This document shows, in pieces, positions 62,756-64,000 of a stretch of DNA of 64,000 bases. Source of the stretch: Mycobacteroides sp. LB1 (GTDB lineage: Bacteria > Actinomycetota > Actinomycetes > Mycobacteriales > Mycobacteriaceae); assembly GCF_013449725.1 (NCBI RefSeq), contig NZ_JACCFF010000001.1, positions 682,001 through 746,000 of the forward strand, in the 5' to 3' direction. The notes under the pieces were generated by a model. It saw only the letters and a program-made list of their open reading frames with translations. It ran no database searches and was not told where the DNA came from. The position numbers were made by a program, and so were the translations under genes. Position 1 is the first letter of the stretch; each line of letters starts with the position of its first letter.

Positions 62756-63906
62756 GACGCTTGCTCGACGATCACCCCGGCGACCACAGGCCCGATCACC
62801 AGACCGATATCCGAGGTCATCTGAAAACTGGCCAATGCCGTCCCCGCTCTCCCCCGACTGCCCACCACATCGGCCACCGCGGCCTGCTGTGGGGACGCAT
62901 ACAGCCCCGCGCCGATGCCGCCGACAAGCGAGAGCACGATGAGCACCGGCAAGGATGACGCAAAGCCCATCGCCACCACGGTGGACCCGCACACCACCAG
63001 ACCGGCGACCACGAGCGGTTTACGGCCGATGTCATCGGACCACGACCCGGCCAGGAAGGCCGTGGACACGTCCCCGGCCGCAAATGCTGCGAATACGAGT
63101 CCGGCAGCCCCCGGCCGTTGATGCAACGCCTCGACCACGAACAGCGGCAATAGCGCACCGCGAATCCCGAAGATCGCCCATCCCGCACTGAAATTCGACA
63201 TCAGCGCAGCGAGGAACGTCCGATGATGCAATGCGGACTTCAACGTCACCGGCGTCCGCTGATGATCATCGGCGACCTCCAGCAGCGTGGAGTGCCGCAA
63301 TCCGAAGTAGACCAGCAAGACGACGACCACCAGCGCCGCGGCGTAGATGATGAACGGCGCCGAAAGGCTCAGCCCCACAACAGCACTGCCCACGGCGGGC
63401 CCAGCCACCATTCCGAGCAGGAAGCTCGACCCATACAGCCCCTGCGCACGCCCTCGAATCTCCTCGGGTGCGATGCGCACGAGCAGCGCCGCCGCCGACA
63501 CGGTGAACATGGTGGAGCCGATGCCGCCGAGCGATCGAAACACCAATAGCTGCCAATAGCTATGCACAAAGGCACAGATGCCGGTGGACACCGCGACGAT
63601 CAGCAGCCCGGTCATGTAGACCCAGCGCTCCCCCAGCCGCTGCACGAGCGCTCCGGCGGCCGGCGCGAACACCAACCGGAATGCCGCGAACGCGCTCACC
63701 ACCGCAGTCGCCGCGGTCACGCTCACCCCGAAGCTCCGCGCATACTGCGGCAGCGCCGGCGCCACCACCCCAAACCCGAGCGCAATCACCAGGCTGGCGA
63801 CAACCAGAATCCATATCTCCCACGGCAGACGCGGTTTGGCGGCTGCGACGCTGTCGGTACAGCCACTCAAAGGCAATGCTCTTCGCGAAAGCGGCTCATC
63901 GCCCAA
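62605..63906 (-). CDS. MFS transporter
   Basis: Up to 433 residues; TTG 63906 is the longest start, and shorter TTG starts at 63876 or 63870 are possible. Twelve hydrophobic segments. MFS features include ALVQRLGERWVYMTGLLIVA and the mid-protein GSWSDDIGRKPLVVAGLVV (D-x-x-G-R-K). Probably a drug or metabolite exporter in the plasma membrane. The recombinase read-through frame ends inside its 3' end on the opposite strand. Confidence 0.85.
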   Translation of the reverse strand: MGDEPLSRRALPLSGCTDSVAAAKPRLPWEIWILVVASLVIALGFGVVAPALPQYARSFGVSVTAATAVVSAFAAFRLVFAPAAGALVQRLGERWVYMTGLLIVAVSTGICAFVHSYWQLLVFRSLGGIGSTMFTVSAAALLVRIAPEEIRGRAQGLYGSSFLLGMVAGPAVGSAVVGLSLSAPFIIYAAALVVVVLLVYFGLRHSTLLEVADDHQRTPVTLKSALHHRTFLAALMSNFSAGWAIFGIRGALLPLFVVEALHQRPGAAGLVFAAFAAGDVSTAFLAGSWSDDIGRKPLVVAGLVVCGSTVVAMGFASSLPVLIVLSLVGGIGAGLYASPQQAAVADVVGSRGRAGTALASFQMTSDIGLVIGPVVAGVIVEQASYGWAFVVGGAMPLIAAVAWIFAPETLGRLASPQVRSMQEVAEDVGGPER

Positions 63907-64000
63907 TCACCGCGGAGACGACCTCGCGCGCGGCATCCTGTACCTGCCTCAAGTGCTCGGCACCCAGATAAGATTCGGCATAGATCTTGTATACATCCTC
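63896..64000 (-). CDS. 3' end of an unknown gene
   Basis: The last 34 codons (VYKIYAESYLGAEHLRQV, then QDAAREVVSAVIGR) end in TGA at 63896-63898. Too short to identify. Overlaps the longest MFS start by 11 bases, suggesting an operon with it. Confidence 0.5.
   Translation of the reverse strand, partial: EDVYKIYAESYLGAEHLRQVQDAAREVVSAVIGR

Noticed and set aside
1..64000. CRISPR array
   Set aside because: No regularly spaced direct repeats and no cas genes were seen.

Overview
The window comes from a high-GC actinobacterium of the family Mycobacteriaceae, most likely a rapid grower such as Mycobacteroides. The evidence is a SigC-type ECF sigma factor, two MspA-family porins, an Lsr2 homologue, an F420-type (LLM) oxidoreductase, FadD-like lipid genes and type VII secretion-type substrates. 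The species cannot be fixed from the sequence alone.

Layout. (1) 1-18.45 kb is ordinary chromosome: the 5' part of sigC with a PepSY membrane protein and a zinc-finger membrane protein; a YeiH transporter; an acyl-CoA ligase; TetR- and MarR-controlled genes; SDR, LLM and phosphotransferase genes; a Sir2 deacylase, a metallo-hydrolase, an MspA porin and a DUF1460 protein. (2) About 18.457-62.48 kb is one integrated mobile element of about 44 kb, inserted at the 3' end of a tRNA-Ala(GGC) gene by a large serine recombinase. The ends share an 8-bp core (GTGGAGCT) and carry inverted arms (TTACTCGAA-CC type). (3) 62.48-64 kb is chromosome again: the intact tRNA-Ala, an MFS transporter and the 3' end of an unknown gene.

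Element contents. The left and middle form a defence and competition island: a PHP/SMC-like ATPase, an EEP-family nuclease, a DUF6745 gene pair, an OGG-fold protein, Lsr2, a SUKH protein, a WXG-type GH-E nuclease toxin with two immunity candidates, a two-gene CBASS (S-4TM effector plus CD-NTase), and a kinase/PP2C/VWA triad resembling TerY-P next to a restriction-endonuclease-like gene. A second block encodes exported proteins: a four-gene operon (PLA2-like, HNH/poly-Q, two lipoproteins) and an element-borne MspA porin. The right end is the maintenance and transfer module: a chain of small genes joined by ATGA overlaps, a TraD/TraG-like ATPase, a replication-relaxation protein, an MT-A70 methyltransferase, an RHH protein, an XRE regulator with an ImmA-type protease, and the recombinase. 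No classical relaxase was recognised.

The most striking observation is that the attachment core lies inside the recombinase reading frame. In the circular form the gene would continue in frame into the 100-codon HTH-containing piece now stranded at the far left end. In the integrated form the recombinase loses that tail and reads antisense through tRNA-Ala instead. Integration thus appears to rewrite the C-terminus of the enzyme that performs it.
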